From an uncultured Candidatus Saccharibacteria bacterium (GTDB taxonomy: Bacteria; Patescibacteriota; Saccharimonadia; Saccharimonadales; Saccharimonadaceae), in the NCBI GenBank assembly GCA_938036625.1, contig CALHQH010000002.1:1-27185 (forward strand): a stretch of DNA of 27,185 bases. Reading direction: 5' to 3'. The position numbers and the translations under genes were made by a program. The notes below the pieces were generated by a model. The model saw only the letters and a list, made by a program, of their open reading frames with translations. It was not told where the DNA came from and made no database searches. Shown one piece after another: positions 15,647-23,924 of the stretch (the stretch's first letter is position 1; each line of letters opens with the position of its first letter).

Positions 15647-15655
15647 TGATAAAAT
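15647..15655 (+). promoter_or_regulatory. Extended -10 promoter of the MurF-like gene
   Basis: TGA-TAAAAT followed by 6 nt (AAGGAT) and the ATG at 15662. The AAGGA is too close to the ATG to be a normal Shine-Dalgarno, so a leaderless mRNA is predicted. Confidence 0.5.
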
Positions 15656-15661
15656 AAGGAT

Positions 15662-16972
15662 ATGTTCAAAAAGTTTATCCAAAAGCGGCTCGAGACGTAT
15701 GTGAGCCGGTATTTTCAAGCCCACCCAGAGGTTAAGTTGATCGTCGTGGTGGGGAGCGTGGGCAAGACGAGCACTAAACGAGCGGTGGCTACCTTGCTGT
15801 CGCAGCGCTATCGTGTGCGTATGCTAGATAATAACCACAATACCAATCTCTCGGCGCCATGTGGCATCCTTGGTGTGACGTACCCCAGTAAGGTGCACAG
15901 TATTGGCGCTTGGCTTAAGGTGTTTGCAGCGGCTCGGCGGCGGGTTACTCAGCCAGCTGACGTCGATGTGATTGTCCAGGAGCTTGGCACTGATCGGCCA
16001 GGAGAGATTGCCGACTTTGGCCGCTACCTCCGGCCCGACCTCGCCTTGGTGACGGCAGTAACGCCAGAGCATATGGAGTTCTTTGGCTCGATTGAGGCGG
16101 TGGCGCAAGAGGAGCTCTCCGTGACGCAGTATGCGCGCCGAGCACTGATTAATCGCGATGATATTGAGGGGCGCTTTGCCGACCTGATCGCTACTCCACA
16201 CTTTAGTACGTATGGCACGACTGGCCTTGCTGAGTATCGCTTCGAACAGCAGAACTTTGATGCTGAGGTAGGCTATCGGGGGGGGATTATTGCGCCACCA
16301 AACATCGCTCAGCCATTCGCGGCAGCCATTAATGTGGTGGGTGAGCACAGCCTAAGGCCGATCGTTGGTGCCGTCGCAGCGGCCTTACTTTATGGCTGCA
16401 CACCGGATGAAGTAGTGAAGGGTCTTGCGCTCATCAAGCCTGTCCCTGGGCGGATGAATCCACTGCTGGGGCTTGGTGATACAACAATTATCGACGATAC
16501 ATACAACTCCAGCCCAGCTGCTGCGCTGGCTGCTCTGCAGACGCTCTATAGCTTTGCGCAGGCACCGCAGCGGATCGCTATCCTTGGTGACATGAATGAG
16601 CTCGGTGCCTCGAGCCAGGCCGAGCACGAGAAGCTGGGCATGGCCTGCGACTCGCATCTGCTTGATTGGGTAGTGACGGTTGGTGGTGAGACAGAGAAGT
16701 ACCTTGCGCCCGCTGCCCGCCGGCGTGGCTGCCAGGTGAAGGTATGCCGCAATGCGATCGAGGCAGGGCAGTTCGTCCGTTCGGTGGCGCGGCCTGGGGC
16801 AGTGATTCTTGCTAAGGGGTCACAAGGTGGGATATTCCTTGAGGAGGCCGTTAAGATCCTCTGCGTCTTGAGCGAAGATACCGAGCTGGTGCGTCAATCA
16901 CTTGCTTGGCAGGCTATCAAAGCACCGTATTTTTCGGAGTATGAGAACTTCTTTGATGGGCCAAGCCAGTAG
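15662..16972 (+). CDS. murF: MurF-type Mur ligase
   Basis: A 436 aa Mur ligase. The P-loop is GSVGKTSTKRA (residues 31 on), where most MurF proteins have GSxGKTTxK. It is followed by DNNHNTNLSAPCGILG, the metal/ATP region with TPEHMEFFGSIE, then DDTYNSSPAAALAAL and RIAILGDMNELG, both characteristic of MurF. MurF adds D-Ala-D-Ala to UDP-MurNAc-tripeptide in the cytoplasm, the last soluble step of peptidoglycan precursor synthesis. It is slightly short (about 450 aa is usual) and the N-terminal substrate-recognition domain is reduced, so a related amide ligase cannot be ruled out. It stands alone, apart from a mur cluster. Confidence 0.8.
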   Translation: MFKKFIQKRLETYVSRYFQAHPEVKLIVVVGSVGKTSTKRAVATLLSQRYRVRMLDNNHNTNLSAPCGILGVTYPSKVHSIGAWLKVFAAARRRVTQPADVDVIVQELGTDRPGEIADFGRYLRPDLALVTAVTPEHMEFFGSIEAVAQEELSVTQYARRALINRDDIEGRFADLIATPHFSTYGTTGLAEYRFEQQNFDAEVGYRGGIIAPPNIAQPFAAAINVVGEHSLRPIVGAVAAALLYGCTPDEVVKGLALIKPVPGRMNPLLGLGDTTIIDDTYNSSPAAALAALQTLYSFAQAPQRIAILGDMNELGASSQAEHEKLGMACDSHLLDWVVTVGGETEKYLAPAARRRGCQVKVCRNAIEAGQFVRSVARPGAVILAKGSQGGIFLEEAVKILCVLSEDTELVRQSLAWQAIKAPYFSEYENFFDGPSQ

Positions 16973-16989
16973 CGCTGATACGCGATTTA

Positions 16990-16998
16990 TGGTATATT
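16990..16998 (+). promoter_or_regulatory. Extended -10 promoter of the anchored surface protein
   Basis: TGG-TATATT with a leader of roughly 33 nt that contains GCGGAG about 8 nt before the ATG at 17038. Confidence 0.5.
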
Positions 16999-17037
16999 CG
17001 TACGTGTGAGACTAGTCCATTAAGCGGAGAACTATCT

Positions 17038-18426
17038 ATGCCAACAGAGAAAAAACCAAAGGCAACCAAGCGTAGCACAACGCGCAAGACATCACCAAAA
17101 AATGAGCCAGTACAAACCCCGGCCAAGGCTAATGAGTCAGCAACCCCAGCTGCAGAGCCAGCTCCAGTAGCCGAGCCGGCTACTCAGCCGATGCCAGAGC
17201 AGCCAACTACTCCGGCCATGCAGTCAGCTCAGCCTCAATATCAACCACACATGGCTCCAGGAGCTTTGCGTGCTCAACCAGCCAAGAAGTCTCATCTTGG
17301 ACTTATTCTTGGTCTCGTCGGTGGTGGTGTAGCTTTGCTGGCACTTATTGCTGGTGTGCTATTGTACTTCTTCTGGTATCAGAATCCACACAAGGTGGTG
17401 ACGGATGGTGTGGCGAATCTAGTAAGCGCACGGCACGCGTCGTATAGCATGGGCGGTGATGTTACGCCAAGCAGTACTAGCACTTCAGGCCCATCGAAGA
17501 CCACCTACAGAGTGAATCTGCAATATGCTAACCAAGTTGCTGGTGGTAATGGTGAGGTAACGATGGACCTCCCGCAGGTTGGCCAGATTACTGTCAAGGC
17601 CGAGATCTATGCGGATCGCGAAGCAACCTACTTCCGCGTCAATGGCATCAAGAAAATATATGAAAAATATATTGATACCATGATCGACCAGTCGATGAAG
17701 CGTTATAGCAGCTCGAGCATGACCGATGAGGAGAAAGATACTGCGCGGAGTAAGATGCGCGAGCAGTATACCAAGCAAGCACTGCCTATTATCGAAAAAA
17801 TCGATGGCAAATGGGTCAAGATGACGCAAGATGATATGCGCAAAATGAGCCCAAATCGTACGACGACTCAGCAATGTACAGACGCAATTAATGCTATGTA
17901 TGACACTAAGGCTCGCAATGAGATCGCTGCAGTACTTCGCAAGCACGGTGATGTCTTTACAGTAGAGAAACTCAATAAGCCAGCGCTCGATAACGGTGCA
18001 GTGGGCTACAAGGTGACGGTAGCGAGCCCGTCGAGCCACGAAGCTCGTTCGCTCAGCCGCGACCTTGGCAACACCCGTGTTGGGGAGCTGCTTCGCCGCT
18101 GCAGTGATGCGACATCAACCCGTGTGACAACACGCCAAAATGGCCGGACCATCAAGACCGAGCGGCGTTCTGCTATCTCAGGGCCAGACTTGAGCCAGAC
18201 GGATCTTGAGCTCTGGGTGTCGCCATTCTCGCACGATGTGAAGCGCATCGTCATGAAGCCAACTAGCCAGTCGTCTCAGCAGCCAGTGACGATCAACGTC
18301 AACGATACAAAGGTTGACTTGCGCAAGCCAAGCGACAGCATCCCGTATAGTGAGCTCATGCAGGGCAGTGGCAGCAGCAAAGATAACGACAGCGATACGT
18401 CATCAACAACCACTGGCGAAGCGTAG
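17038..18426 (+). CDS. Membrane-anchored surface protein, hypothetical
   Basis: A 462 aa protein. Residues 1-85 are a low-complexity cytoplasmic tail, first Lys/Thr-rich, then Pro/Ala/Gln/Glu-rich. One membrane helix follows (about 87-112, LILGLVGGGVALLALIAGVLLYFFW). The outer domain starts with NPHKVVTDGVANLVSARHASYSMGGDV and alternates amphipathic strands (VTMDLPQVGQITVKAEIYA) with helices. The C-terminus is Ser/Asp/Thr-rich. The layout loosely recalls LppX/LprG-type lipid-binding lipoproteins or sortase-class surface proteins, but there is no lipobox and no LPxTG, so no function is claimed. It shares its tail-helix-ectodomain design with the solute-binding protein at 12047-13909. Confidence 0.75.
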   Translation: MPTEKKPKATKRSTTRKTSPKNEPVQTPAKANESATPAAEPAPVAEPATQPMPEQPTTPAMQSAQPQYQPHMAPGALRAQPAKKSHLGLILGLVGGGVALLALIAGVLLYFFWYQNPHKVVTDGVANLVSARHASYSMGGDVTPSSTSTSGPSKTTYRVNLQYANQVAGGNGEVTMDLPQVGQITVKAEIYADREATYFRVNGIKKIYEKYIDTMIDQSMKRYSSSSMTDEEKDTARSKMREQYTKQALPIIEKIDGKWVKMTQDDMRKMSPNRTTTQQCTDAINAMYDTKARNEIAAVLRKHGDVFTVEKLNKPALDNGAVGYKVTVASPSSHEARSLSRDLGNTRVGELLRRCSDATSTRVTTRQNGRTIKTERRSAISGPDLSQTDLELWVSPFSHDVKRIVMKPTSQSSQQPVTINVNDTKVDLRKPSDSIPYSELMQGSGSSKDNDSDTSSTTTGEA

Positions 18427-18447
18427 ACAAAACGCCGCACATGAATC

Positions 18448-18484
18448 CAACCCCGCTTTCGAGGAAAGAAGCGGGGTTGTCTTT
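18448..18484 (+). terminator. Terminator after the anchored surface protein
   Basis: An 11 bp GC-rich stem CAACCCCGCTT/AAGCGGGGTTG with a 10 nt loop, followed by TCTTT. It ends just before the leuS promoter. Confidence 0.8.
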
Positions 18485-18498
18485 GCCTTCGCCCACTA

Positions 18499-18507
18499 TG
18501 GTAGAAT
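18499..18507 (+). promoter_or_regulatory. Extended -10 promoter of leuS
   Basis: TGG-TAGAAT. The ATG at 18508 directly abuts the hexamer, upstream of any reasonable transcription start. The in-frame ATG at 18517 lies 9 nt after the hexamer and fits a near-leaderless mRNA. Confidence 0.5.
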
Positions 18508-18516
18508 ATGAAAGAT

Positions 18517-20979
18517 ATGAAACGATACAATCCTGCAGAAATCGAGCCAAAATGGCAGCAGCACTGGGCAGACGACCAGCGCTACCGGGCGGATGACGCC
18601 TCTCCCAAACCAAAGTATTATGTGACCGGCATGTTCCCGTACCCAAGTGGAGCAGGGATGCATGCAGGGCACTTTATGGAGCACTCCATTGTCGATGCAG
18701 TGGCGCGCTTCCGGCGCAGCCTTGGTCACGAGGTGCTTTACCCGATGGGCTGGGATAGCTTTGGCCTCCCCGCAGAGAATTACGCCATCAAGACAGGCAA
18801 AACGCCGCAAGAGACGACCGCGACTAATATTGCTAACTTTACTACTCAGCTTCGCCGCGTTGGCGCGAGTATTGATTGGAGCCGCGAGATCAACACGAGC
18901 GACCCGGAGTATTATCGCTGGACACAGTGGATCTTTACGCAGCTCTTTGAGCGGGGCCTGGCATACCAAAAGGACTCACTCCAGTGGTGGTGTCCGAAAG
19001 ACAAGACCGTGCTGGCGAATGAGCAGGTGATCAATGGCCGGTGCTGGCGCTGTGAAGAAGTGGTGGTAAAGAAGCCGATGAAGCAATGGTTCTTCAAGAT
19101 CACTGAGTACGCCGACCAGCTCCTGGCTGACATCCCCGCGCTCGACTGGCCAGACAAGATTAAGCAAGCTCAGACCAACTGGATTGGCCGCAGTGAGGGA
19201 GCAGAGATTCGCTTCGCCCTTGATAAGCCCACGGCAGATGCGGAAAGTGACGCCGCCGATATTACCGTCTTTTCGACGCGCCCCGATACGCTGTTTGGTG
19301 CGACCTTCTTGGTGCTGGCACCCGAACACCCTCTCGCGCAACATCTCGCGCGCGGTGATGCCCAAGAGACAGTCTTAGCCTATATTGCCGAGGCAGTCAA
19401 AAAATCGGAGATTGAGCGCACTAATGACACGAAGGATAAGACAGGAGTCTTTACTGGAAGTTATGCCATAAATCCAGCGACGGGCGAGCGAATACCCATC
19501 TGGGTGGCTGATTATGTCCTTGGTGGCTATGGCACCGGTGCAGTGATGGCTGTGCCGGCTCATGATGAGCGCGACGCTGCCTTTGCTAGAAAGTATGAAT
19601 TGCCAATCGTCACTGTCATTGAGCGGCCCGACGACGATCCAGACACCGACCAATGTTACCATGGCGAAGGGGTGCTCGTTAACTCTGGCGCATTTGATGG
19701 TACGCGCAGTGAGGATGCTCGTGAGCAGATCATGGCCTGGCTCGAACAGGAAGGTCGTGGCCATGCTAAGGTAACCTACAAGATGCGTGACTGGTTGATT
19801 AGCCGCCAGCGTTACTGGGGCGCACCCATCCCGATCATCCACTGCCCCGAGCATGGCGCTGTACCTGTGCCAGCGGCAGATCTGCCGGTAGTTTTGCCAG
19901 CAGTGCAAGACTTCCAGCCGCGTGGTGATGGCAAATCCGTCCTTGCTGCCCAAGAAGAATGGGTGGAGACAACCTGCCCGACTTGTGGCGGCCCAGCTCA
20001 GCGCGAAACTGACACGATGGATGGCTATGCTTGCAGTAGCTGGTATCTTCTGCGCTACACTGATCCACACAATGCTATGCAGGCCTGGGACCCAGCGCTG
20101 GCCAACCACTGGGCGCCGCTTGATATGTATGTTGGTGGTGACCATGCGACGGCTCACTTGCTCTATGTGCGCTTCTGGACGCACGTCTTCCACGATCTTG
20201 GCCTCACAAGTTTTGCCGAACCGGTGCGGAAGCTCGTCTATCATGGCCTCATTCAAGCTGAGGATGGCCGCAAGATGAGCAAGAGCCTTGGTAATGTCGT
20301 CGACCCGCTGGAGGTGATCGATGCGGGGTATGGGGCAGATGCACTGCGTACCTTTGAGCTCTTTCTTGGGCCGATCGACGAGAACTCGAGCTGGAGTAGC
20401 CGAGGAATTGCTGGCGTCTATCGCTTCTTGAATCGCCTCTGGACATTGGTGCAAGGGTTTGATGATTGGCAGCAGCAGGGTGGGGCGCCTGGGCAGGTCG
20501 ATGTCGCACAGCTTGAGTCGATTATCCACGCCACAACGAAAAAGGTCACGAGTGATATCTACCGCCTGAGCTTCAATACAGCCATCGCGGCGCTTATGGA
20601 GTGCGTTAATGACCTCTACAAGCTCAAGACGGCTGGCTTTGCTGAACAGTGGCAGCCAGCGCTCAAGACGCTGATCCAGCTGGTGCAGCCCTTTGCGCCG
20701 CACATGGCTGCTGAGCTATGGCAGCAGCTGGGCTATGGCGACCAGCTTGATTTTGCCGCCTGGCCAGAGTGGGACGAAGCAAAGATCGTCCGCGATACGA
20801 TAACCATCGTTGTGCAAGTCAATGGCAAAGTCCGCGCTAAGCTCACCACCGCGCCAGACGCCAGCGAAGCCGATATCACTGCCCAAGCCCTGGCAGACGA
20901 CCGCGTTGCAAAATACCTCACTGGGCCACCCAAGAAGGTTATCTATGTCAAGCGTAAGCTCGTCAGTATCGTTGTCTAG
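18517..20979 (+). CDS. leuS: Leucyl-tRNA synthetase
   Basis: A class Ia aminoacyl-tRNA synthetase of 820 aa (823 if started at 18508). The N-terminus has YNPAEIEPKWQQHW and the HIGH-type motif HAGH in YPSGAGMHAGHFMEH. A zinc-like Cys set (WCPKDKTVLANEQ, RCWRCEE) follows. The CP1 editing domain is complete, with STRPDTLFGATF and GTGAVMAVPAHDERD. The catalytic KMSKS is in EDGRKMSKSLGN (near residue 589), followed by the anticodon-binding helical domain and the C-terminal KVRAKL domain. It charges tRNA-Leu, one of which is encoded upstream. I prefer the ATG at 18517 because of promoter position. A strong bidirectional terminator follows. Confidence 0.97.
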   Translation: MKRYNPAEIEPKWQQHWADDQRYRADDASPKPKYYVTGMFPYPSGAGMHAGHFMEHSIVDAVARFRRSLGHEVLYPMGWDSFGLPAENYAIKTGKTPQETTATNIANFTTQLRRVGASIDWSREINTSDPEYYRWTQWIFTQLFERGLAYQKDSLQWWCPKDKTVLANEQVINGRCWRCEEVVVKKPMKQWFFKITEYADQLLADIPALDWPDKIKQAQTNWIGRSEGAEIRFALDKPTADAESDAADITVFSTRPDTLFGATFLVLAPEHPLAQHLARGDAQETVLAYIAEAVKKSEIERTNDTKDKTGVFTGSYAINPATGERIPIWVADYVLGGYGTGAVMAVPAHDERDAAFARKYELPIVTVIERPDDDPDTDQCYHGEGVLVNSGAFDGTRSEDAREQIMAWLEQEGRGHAKVTYKMRDWLISRQRYWGAPIPIIHCPEHGAVPVPAADLPVVLPAVQDFQPRGDGKSVLAAQEEWVETTCPTCGGPAQRETDTMDGYACSSWYLLRYTDPHNAMQAWDPALANHWAPLDMYVGGDHATAHLLYVRFWTHVFHDLGLTSFAEPVRKLVYHGLIQAEDGRKMSKSLGNVVDPLEVIDAGYGADALRTFELFLGPIDENSSWSSRGIAGVYRFLNRLWTLVQGFDDWQQQGGAPGQVDVAQLESIIHATTKKVTSDIYRLSFNTAIAALMECVNDLYKLKTAGFAEQWQPALKTLIQLVQPFAPHMAAELWQQLGYGDQLDFAAWPEWDEAKIVRDTITIVVQVNGKVRAKLTTAPDASEADITAQALADDRVAKYLTGPPKKVIYVKRKLVSIVV

Positions 20980-21014
20980 AAATAGTCACCTTCACTAATT
21001 AATCTTGTCGTAAC

Positions 21015-21040
21015 AAAACAGGGCGTCAGCGCCCTGTTTT
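21015..21040. terminator. Bidirectional terminator between leuS and its convergent neighbour
   Basis: A perfect 11 bp stem AAAACAGGGCG/CGCCCTGTTTT with TCAG loop. It has TTTT at the 3' side on the plus strand, and TTTTGTT on the minus strand. It serves leuS and probably the minus-strand gene ending at 21145. Confidence 0.85.
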
Positions 21041-21144
21041 GGGTTGTGCGACCACGGTATCGTCGTGTTTAGTGAATGTTGATAAGCCTACAAAATAGGC
21101 AACGTAATCGCTTGAATGGGTTAAAGGGCAAAAAGATGATTGAT

Positions 21145-21636
21145 CTAATGAATGGGTACACAAATAGTAACAATTTTTAGACGGAGTTCATCGTCAAACT
21201 GCAAGTGTATCCAGTTGCCACTCTCGTGATTATAGCGAACCCAAGCTGACCGCACCCACGTTGCGTTTTGCTTTGCTTCATTATCGGGAGTTCCAAGATG
21301 GCGAATAATCTCATCACGTGTTGCAGTGTTCGAGAAGCCTGTAAACAGTGCAGTTGCATAAGGCTTGTATTCCGATACAGATGATTCGCCCCTTTGTGTA
21401 TATAGTGACAATCCCTTAAGTAAATCGTTTTTCCAGCGCAATTCCACTCCGGCATCGTGTAGTAACCAGAATGATTCGCTCGAGTCGTAGCCAGTAAACT
21501 CCTTGTCAATCTCCCGGATTACAGGAGTGCAGCCCAACTTGTCGATGATGTGCTGCACTTCAGTCTTAACTGATTCGTCGCTTCGTCCGATCAATTTGAT
21601 ATATTGATTGATATCTCCATCTATTTTTATCGCCAT
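21145..21636 (-). CDS. Immunity-like protein, paralog of the gene at 649-1134
   Basis: A 163 aa soluble protein homologous along its length to the product of 649-1134. Shared elements include GDINQ near the N-terminus, AGVELRW (DGIELMW in the other), LYTQ, Y-x-PY-x3-LF-x2-FSN-x-A, E-x3-HLGTP (YLGSP), WVRYN (WIRYD) and a final strand with FDDELRLKI. Roughly a quarter to a third of positions appear identical, so the duplication is old. No catalytic residues stand out, and an immunity or antitoxin-like role is only a suggestion from fold-like resemblance. The start is supported by AAGGAG about 7 nt before the ATG. It is AT-rich compared with leuS and sits alone between two core genes. Confidence 0.75.
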   Translation of the reverse strand: MAIKIDGDINQYIKLIGRSDESVKTEVQHIIDKLGCTPVIREIDKEFTGYDSSESFWLLHDAGVELRWKNDLLKGLSLYTQRGESSVSEYKPYATALFTGFSNTATRDEIIRHLGTPDNEAKQNATWVRSAWVRYNHESGNWIHLQFDDELRLKIVTICVPIH

Positions 21637-21808
21637 AGGTACTCCTTACTGAGATTAATAGTATGTACAATATCATACAATATATAACATATATCTGTCA
21701 TATTAAAGCTATGACCTAGACGTCGTAGCGAGCGTGTTCTTGATGGGGTAACAAGGCGTAATAGCTCGCTTGGCAATTGGCCGCAAATATATTTTTCTAT
21801 ACAAAACG

Positions 21809-21837
21809 GCGCAAACACTAGAGAATTTTGCGCTTTT
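21809..21837 (+). terminator. Possible terminator upstream of rpmF
   Basis: A 7 bp stem GCGCAAA/TTTGCGC with an 11 nt loop, followed by TTTT. It ends 4 nt before the rpmF -10 hexamer. What it terminates is not clear; the 255 bp around it (21637-21891) contains no gene I can support. Confidence 0.45.
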
Positions 21838-21841
21838 AGCG

Positions 21842-21847
21842 TATAAT
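21842..21847 (+). promoter_or_regulatory. -10 hexamer of rpmF-nusB-nudix-rnc
   Basis: A perfect TATAAT 44 nt before the rpmF ATG. No TGN extension and no clear -35. Confidence 0.5.
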
Positions 21848-21891
21848 AGCTACAAGTTTTACGTCAGCCTAAAGAGAAGGAGATTTTTACT

Positions 21892-22044
21892 ATGGCTCAA
21901 CCAAAAAAACAGAGTAGCCCACGCAAAACCGGTCTGCGTCGCAGCCACCTACGCCTCAAGCTAGCTCGCATGGTCAATAAGACCTCACCAGTCAAGGTCA
22001 AGACGACCAAGCGCGAGACTGGCGCTGCCAAGGCGGCTCGCTAG
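21892..22044 (+). CDS. rpmF: Ribosomal protein bL32
   Basis: A 50 aa basic protein. It starts MAQPKKQSSPRKTGLRRSHL, the bL32 signature (MAxPKKxxS followed by RRSH), and continues LARMVNKTSPVKVKTT. It lacks the Cys pairs of zinc-binding bL32 forms. It is a component of the large ribosomal subunit near the peptidyl-transferase side. The start is fixed by AAGGAG at 21877-21882, nine nt before the ATG. It is the first gene of a run with nusB (47 bp later), the Nudix gene and rnc. Because it is so short it is easily missed. Confidence 0.92.
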   Translation: MAQPKKQSSPRKTGLRRSHLRLKLARMVNKTSPVKVKTTKRETGAAKAAR

Positions 22045-22091
22045 CTTTTCGTCGATAGCAAAGAATTTTAACAAAAGAAAGAACCAACCAA

Positions 22092-22556
22092 ATGGCTTCG
22101 AACCGTCATCTTGGGCGTATAGTTGCACTCCAAACATTGTACGAATATGAATTCCGCCAGCAGGCGAACGATCCGCAGGCCGTGCCACGAGAGATTCTGG
22201 CGCGCAATCTTGAGCGTTATGAGTCGATCATTGGCGATCGAGCCTTTGTCGATACGCTCGTTGCCGGGGTGATCGAGACGCAGGCCGCGCTTGACGCTCA
22301 CTTGCAACCAATTGCGCCAGAGTGGCCGCTTGATCAGATTGCTCGTGTCGACCGCAATATCTTGCGGCTTGGCCTCTACGAATTGCTGCACTGCCGTGCA
22401 ACTGTTCCACCCAAGGTAGCGATTAATGAAGCAGTGGAGCTTGCTAAAGCGTTTGGTTCGGATAATTCAAGCAAGTTTATCAACGGTGTGCTCGGCACCG
22501 CCTATCGCAACTTGCCTGGGGAGACACTAGACGATGCCAACACCGTCACACTTTGA
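22092..22556 (+). CDS. nusB: Transcription antitermination factor NusB
   Basis: A 154 aa all-helical protein. The N-terminus SNRHLGRIVALQTLYEYEF matches the RR/LGR..ALQ.LY.. start of NusB. The C-terminal signature PLDQIARVDRNILRLGLYEL, VAINEAVELAKAFGSDNSSKFINGVLG is intact. With NusE (S10), NusB binds boxA RNA in rRNA leaders. It is preceded by rpmF, 47 bp upstream, with only a weak purine-rich ribosome site. Its last 23 nt overlap the start of the Nudix gene. Confidence 0.96.
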   Translation: MASNRHLGRIVALQTLYEYEFRQQANDPQAVPREILARNLERYESIIGDRAFVDTLVAGVIETQAALDAHLQPIAPEWPLDQIARVDRNILRLGLYELLHCRATVPPKVAINEAVELAKAFGSDNSSKFINGVLGTAYRNLPGETLDDANTVTL

Positions 22557-23043
22557 CCGACACTTCAATCGGTTTAAAAAATATTTTGGCCGTCGCAAGC
22601 CGTCTATTCAGGAAATTGTTCGTGAACCGACGGCTGGCGGCATTGTATTCCGCTACAATAGCGACAACAAACTCGAAATCCTCCTAATCCAGGATGCTAA
22701 GGATCGCTGGACGATCCCCAAAGGGCATATTGAGAAGGGGGAGACTGCAGTGCAGACAGCTCGCCGCGAGATCGGCGAAGAGGCTGGGCTGCACGACCTT
22801 GATATGCTGGGCTGGCTGGGCAAAATTCACTTTCGCTACCGCCGGATGGAAAAGCTTGTCCTGATGACGACACAGATCTACCTCGCCCGCGTCCGCACCA
22901 GTGGCAACGAGATCCAAAAAGAAGAATGGATGAATGGTATCAAGTGGTTTCCCTTTAGTAAGGCTCTTGATCTCATCGAGTACGAAGATATTGCTAAGCT
23001 GATGCTCAAAGCCAAGAAACGCATCCGCGAGGAGCGTCTATAA
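22534..23043 (+). CDS. Nudix hydrolase
   Basis: A 169 aa protein with an intact Nudix box GHIEKGETAVQTARREIGEEAG (G-x5-E-x7-RE-x2-EE-x-G). It is preceded by an antiparallel strand pair (TAGGIVFRYNSDNKLEILLIQD and RWTIPKG) and followed by FRYRRMEKLVLMTTQIYLA. The family cleaves nucleoside diphosphates linked to another moiety X; the substrate is not evident. The N-terminal 30 residues are basic. The start at 22534 overlaps nusB by 23 nt; later in-frame starts would cut into the first conserved strand. The location between nusB and rnc suggests an RNA- or nucleotide-housekeeping role, but that is inference. Confidence 0.9.
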   Translation: MPTPSHFDRHFNRFKKYFGRRKPSIQEIVREPTAGGIVFRYNSDNKLEILLIQDAKDRWTIPKGHIEKGETAVQTARREIGEEAGLHDLDMLGWLGKIHFRYRRMEKLVLMTTQIYLARVRTSGNEIQKEEWMNGIKWFPFSKALDLIEYEDIAKLMLKAKKRIREERL

Positions 23044-23066
23044 CGACAGAAACGAAAGGAGTTACT

Positions 23067-23825
23067 ATGTCTGGCATGCCAACTGGCCCGTACCAAGCGT
23101 GGGCGCAGCAAGCGCTTGGGTTTGAATATCACGATATTCAGCTCTTAGTCACTGCACTCACCCACCGCAGCTATGTCAATGAGCACAAAAAATCTGTTAC
23201 TGAGCACAACGAGCGCCTCGAGTTCTTGGGTGATGCTGTGCTGGAGCTTGCGGTAACCGATTATCTCTATCAACACTATACCGAGCCAGAGGGCATCTTG
23301 ACGAGCTGGCGCGCCGCGCTGGTCAATACTGAGAGTAATGCCGACTCGGGCGAAGCGCTCGGTTATGGCTCACTCATCCGGATGAGCCGAGGTGAGAAGC
23401 ATGGAAGCAAGCGAGCGCACCGCCAGATTCTAGCTAATGCATATGAAGCCGTGATTGGCTCAATCTATTTGGAGCGAGGCTACGGGGCGGCAGCTGAGTT
23501 TATTGCCAAGCATACCATCAGTAAGCTTGATGCTATCCTGGCCGATGGCTCGTGGCGCGATCCCAAGAGTCATTTACAAGAGGTGAGCCAACGGATCGAC
23601 AGTGCTACGCCGGTGTACCGTGTCTTGGCAGAGGATGGCCCTGACCACGACAAAACCTTCACGCTTGGTGTCTTTGTCAATGATCGGCTGATGGGCCGCG
23701 GCACTGGCCCTAGCAAGCAGACCGCCCAGCAAAAGGCCGCTCGCGCTGCTCTAGCAGCCTACCAGCAGCAAGAGGCTCAGACGGAGAAGGCAGAAGAGCC
23801 AGCCAAGAGCTCAGACAAGTTTTGA
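23067..23825 (+). CDS. rnc: Ribonuclease III
   Basis: A 252 aa double-strand-specific endoribonuclease that processes rRNA and mRNA. The RNase III signature NERLEFLGDAVLEL is at residues 48-61, with catalytic Glu and Asp present; the second acidic cluster is in ANAYEAVIGSIYLE. A double-stranded RNA-binding domain follows: DPKSHLQEVSQR, GPDHDKTFTLGVFVND, GRGTGPSKQTAQQKAARAAL. The C-terminus is a Gln/Glu/Lys-rich tail. AAAGGAG about 7 nt before the ATG marks the start. It closes the rpmF-nusB-nudix-rnc run, 23 bp after the Nudix gene. Confidence 0.97.
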   Translation: MSGMPTGPYQAWAQQALGFEYHDIQLLVTALTHRSYVNEHKKSVTEHNERLEFLGDAVLELAVTDYLYQHYTEPEGILTSWRAALVNTESNADSGEALGYGSLIRMSRGEKHGSKRAHRQILANAYEAVIGSIYLERGYGAAAEFIAKHTISKLDAILADGSWRDPKSHLQEVSQRIDSATPVYRVLAEDGPDHDKTFTLGVFVNDRLMGRGTGPSKQTAQQKAARAALAAYQQQEAQTEKAEEPAKSSDKF

Positions 23826-23844
23826 CCTACAGACAAGCAACAAA

Positions 23845-23873
23845 TTGACATCGCCAGCCAAACAGTGTAGACT
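23845..23873 (+). promoter_or_regulatory. rpsP promoter
   Basis: Consensus -35 TTGACA (23845-23850), an exact 17 nt spacer and TAGACT (23868-23873). The predicted leader is about 45 nt. This is the best -35 element in the window. Confidence 0.75.
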
Positions 23874-23924
23874 TGTACAGAACGAACTAACGCAAATATA
23901 AGTCAAGAAAAGGAAGTTTTATTT

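Noticed and set aside
19375..20703. 442-codon open frame on the minus strand
   Set aside because: It lies wholly inside leuS in antisense; the product is Arg/Cys/His-rich low-quality sequence with no family features, while the leuS frame has all motifs.
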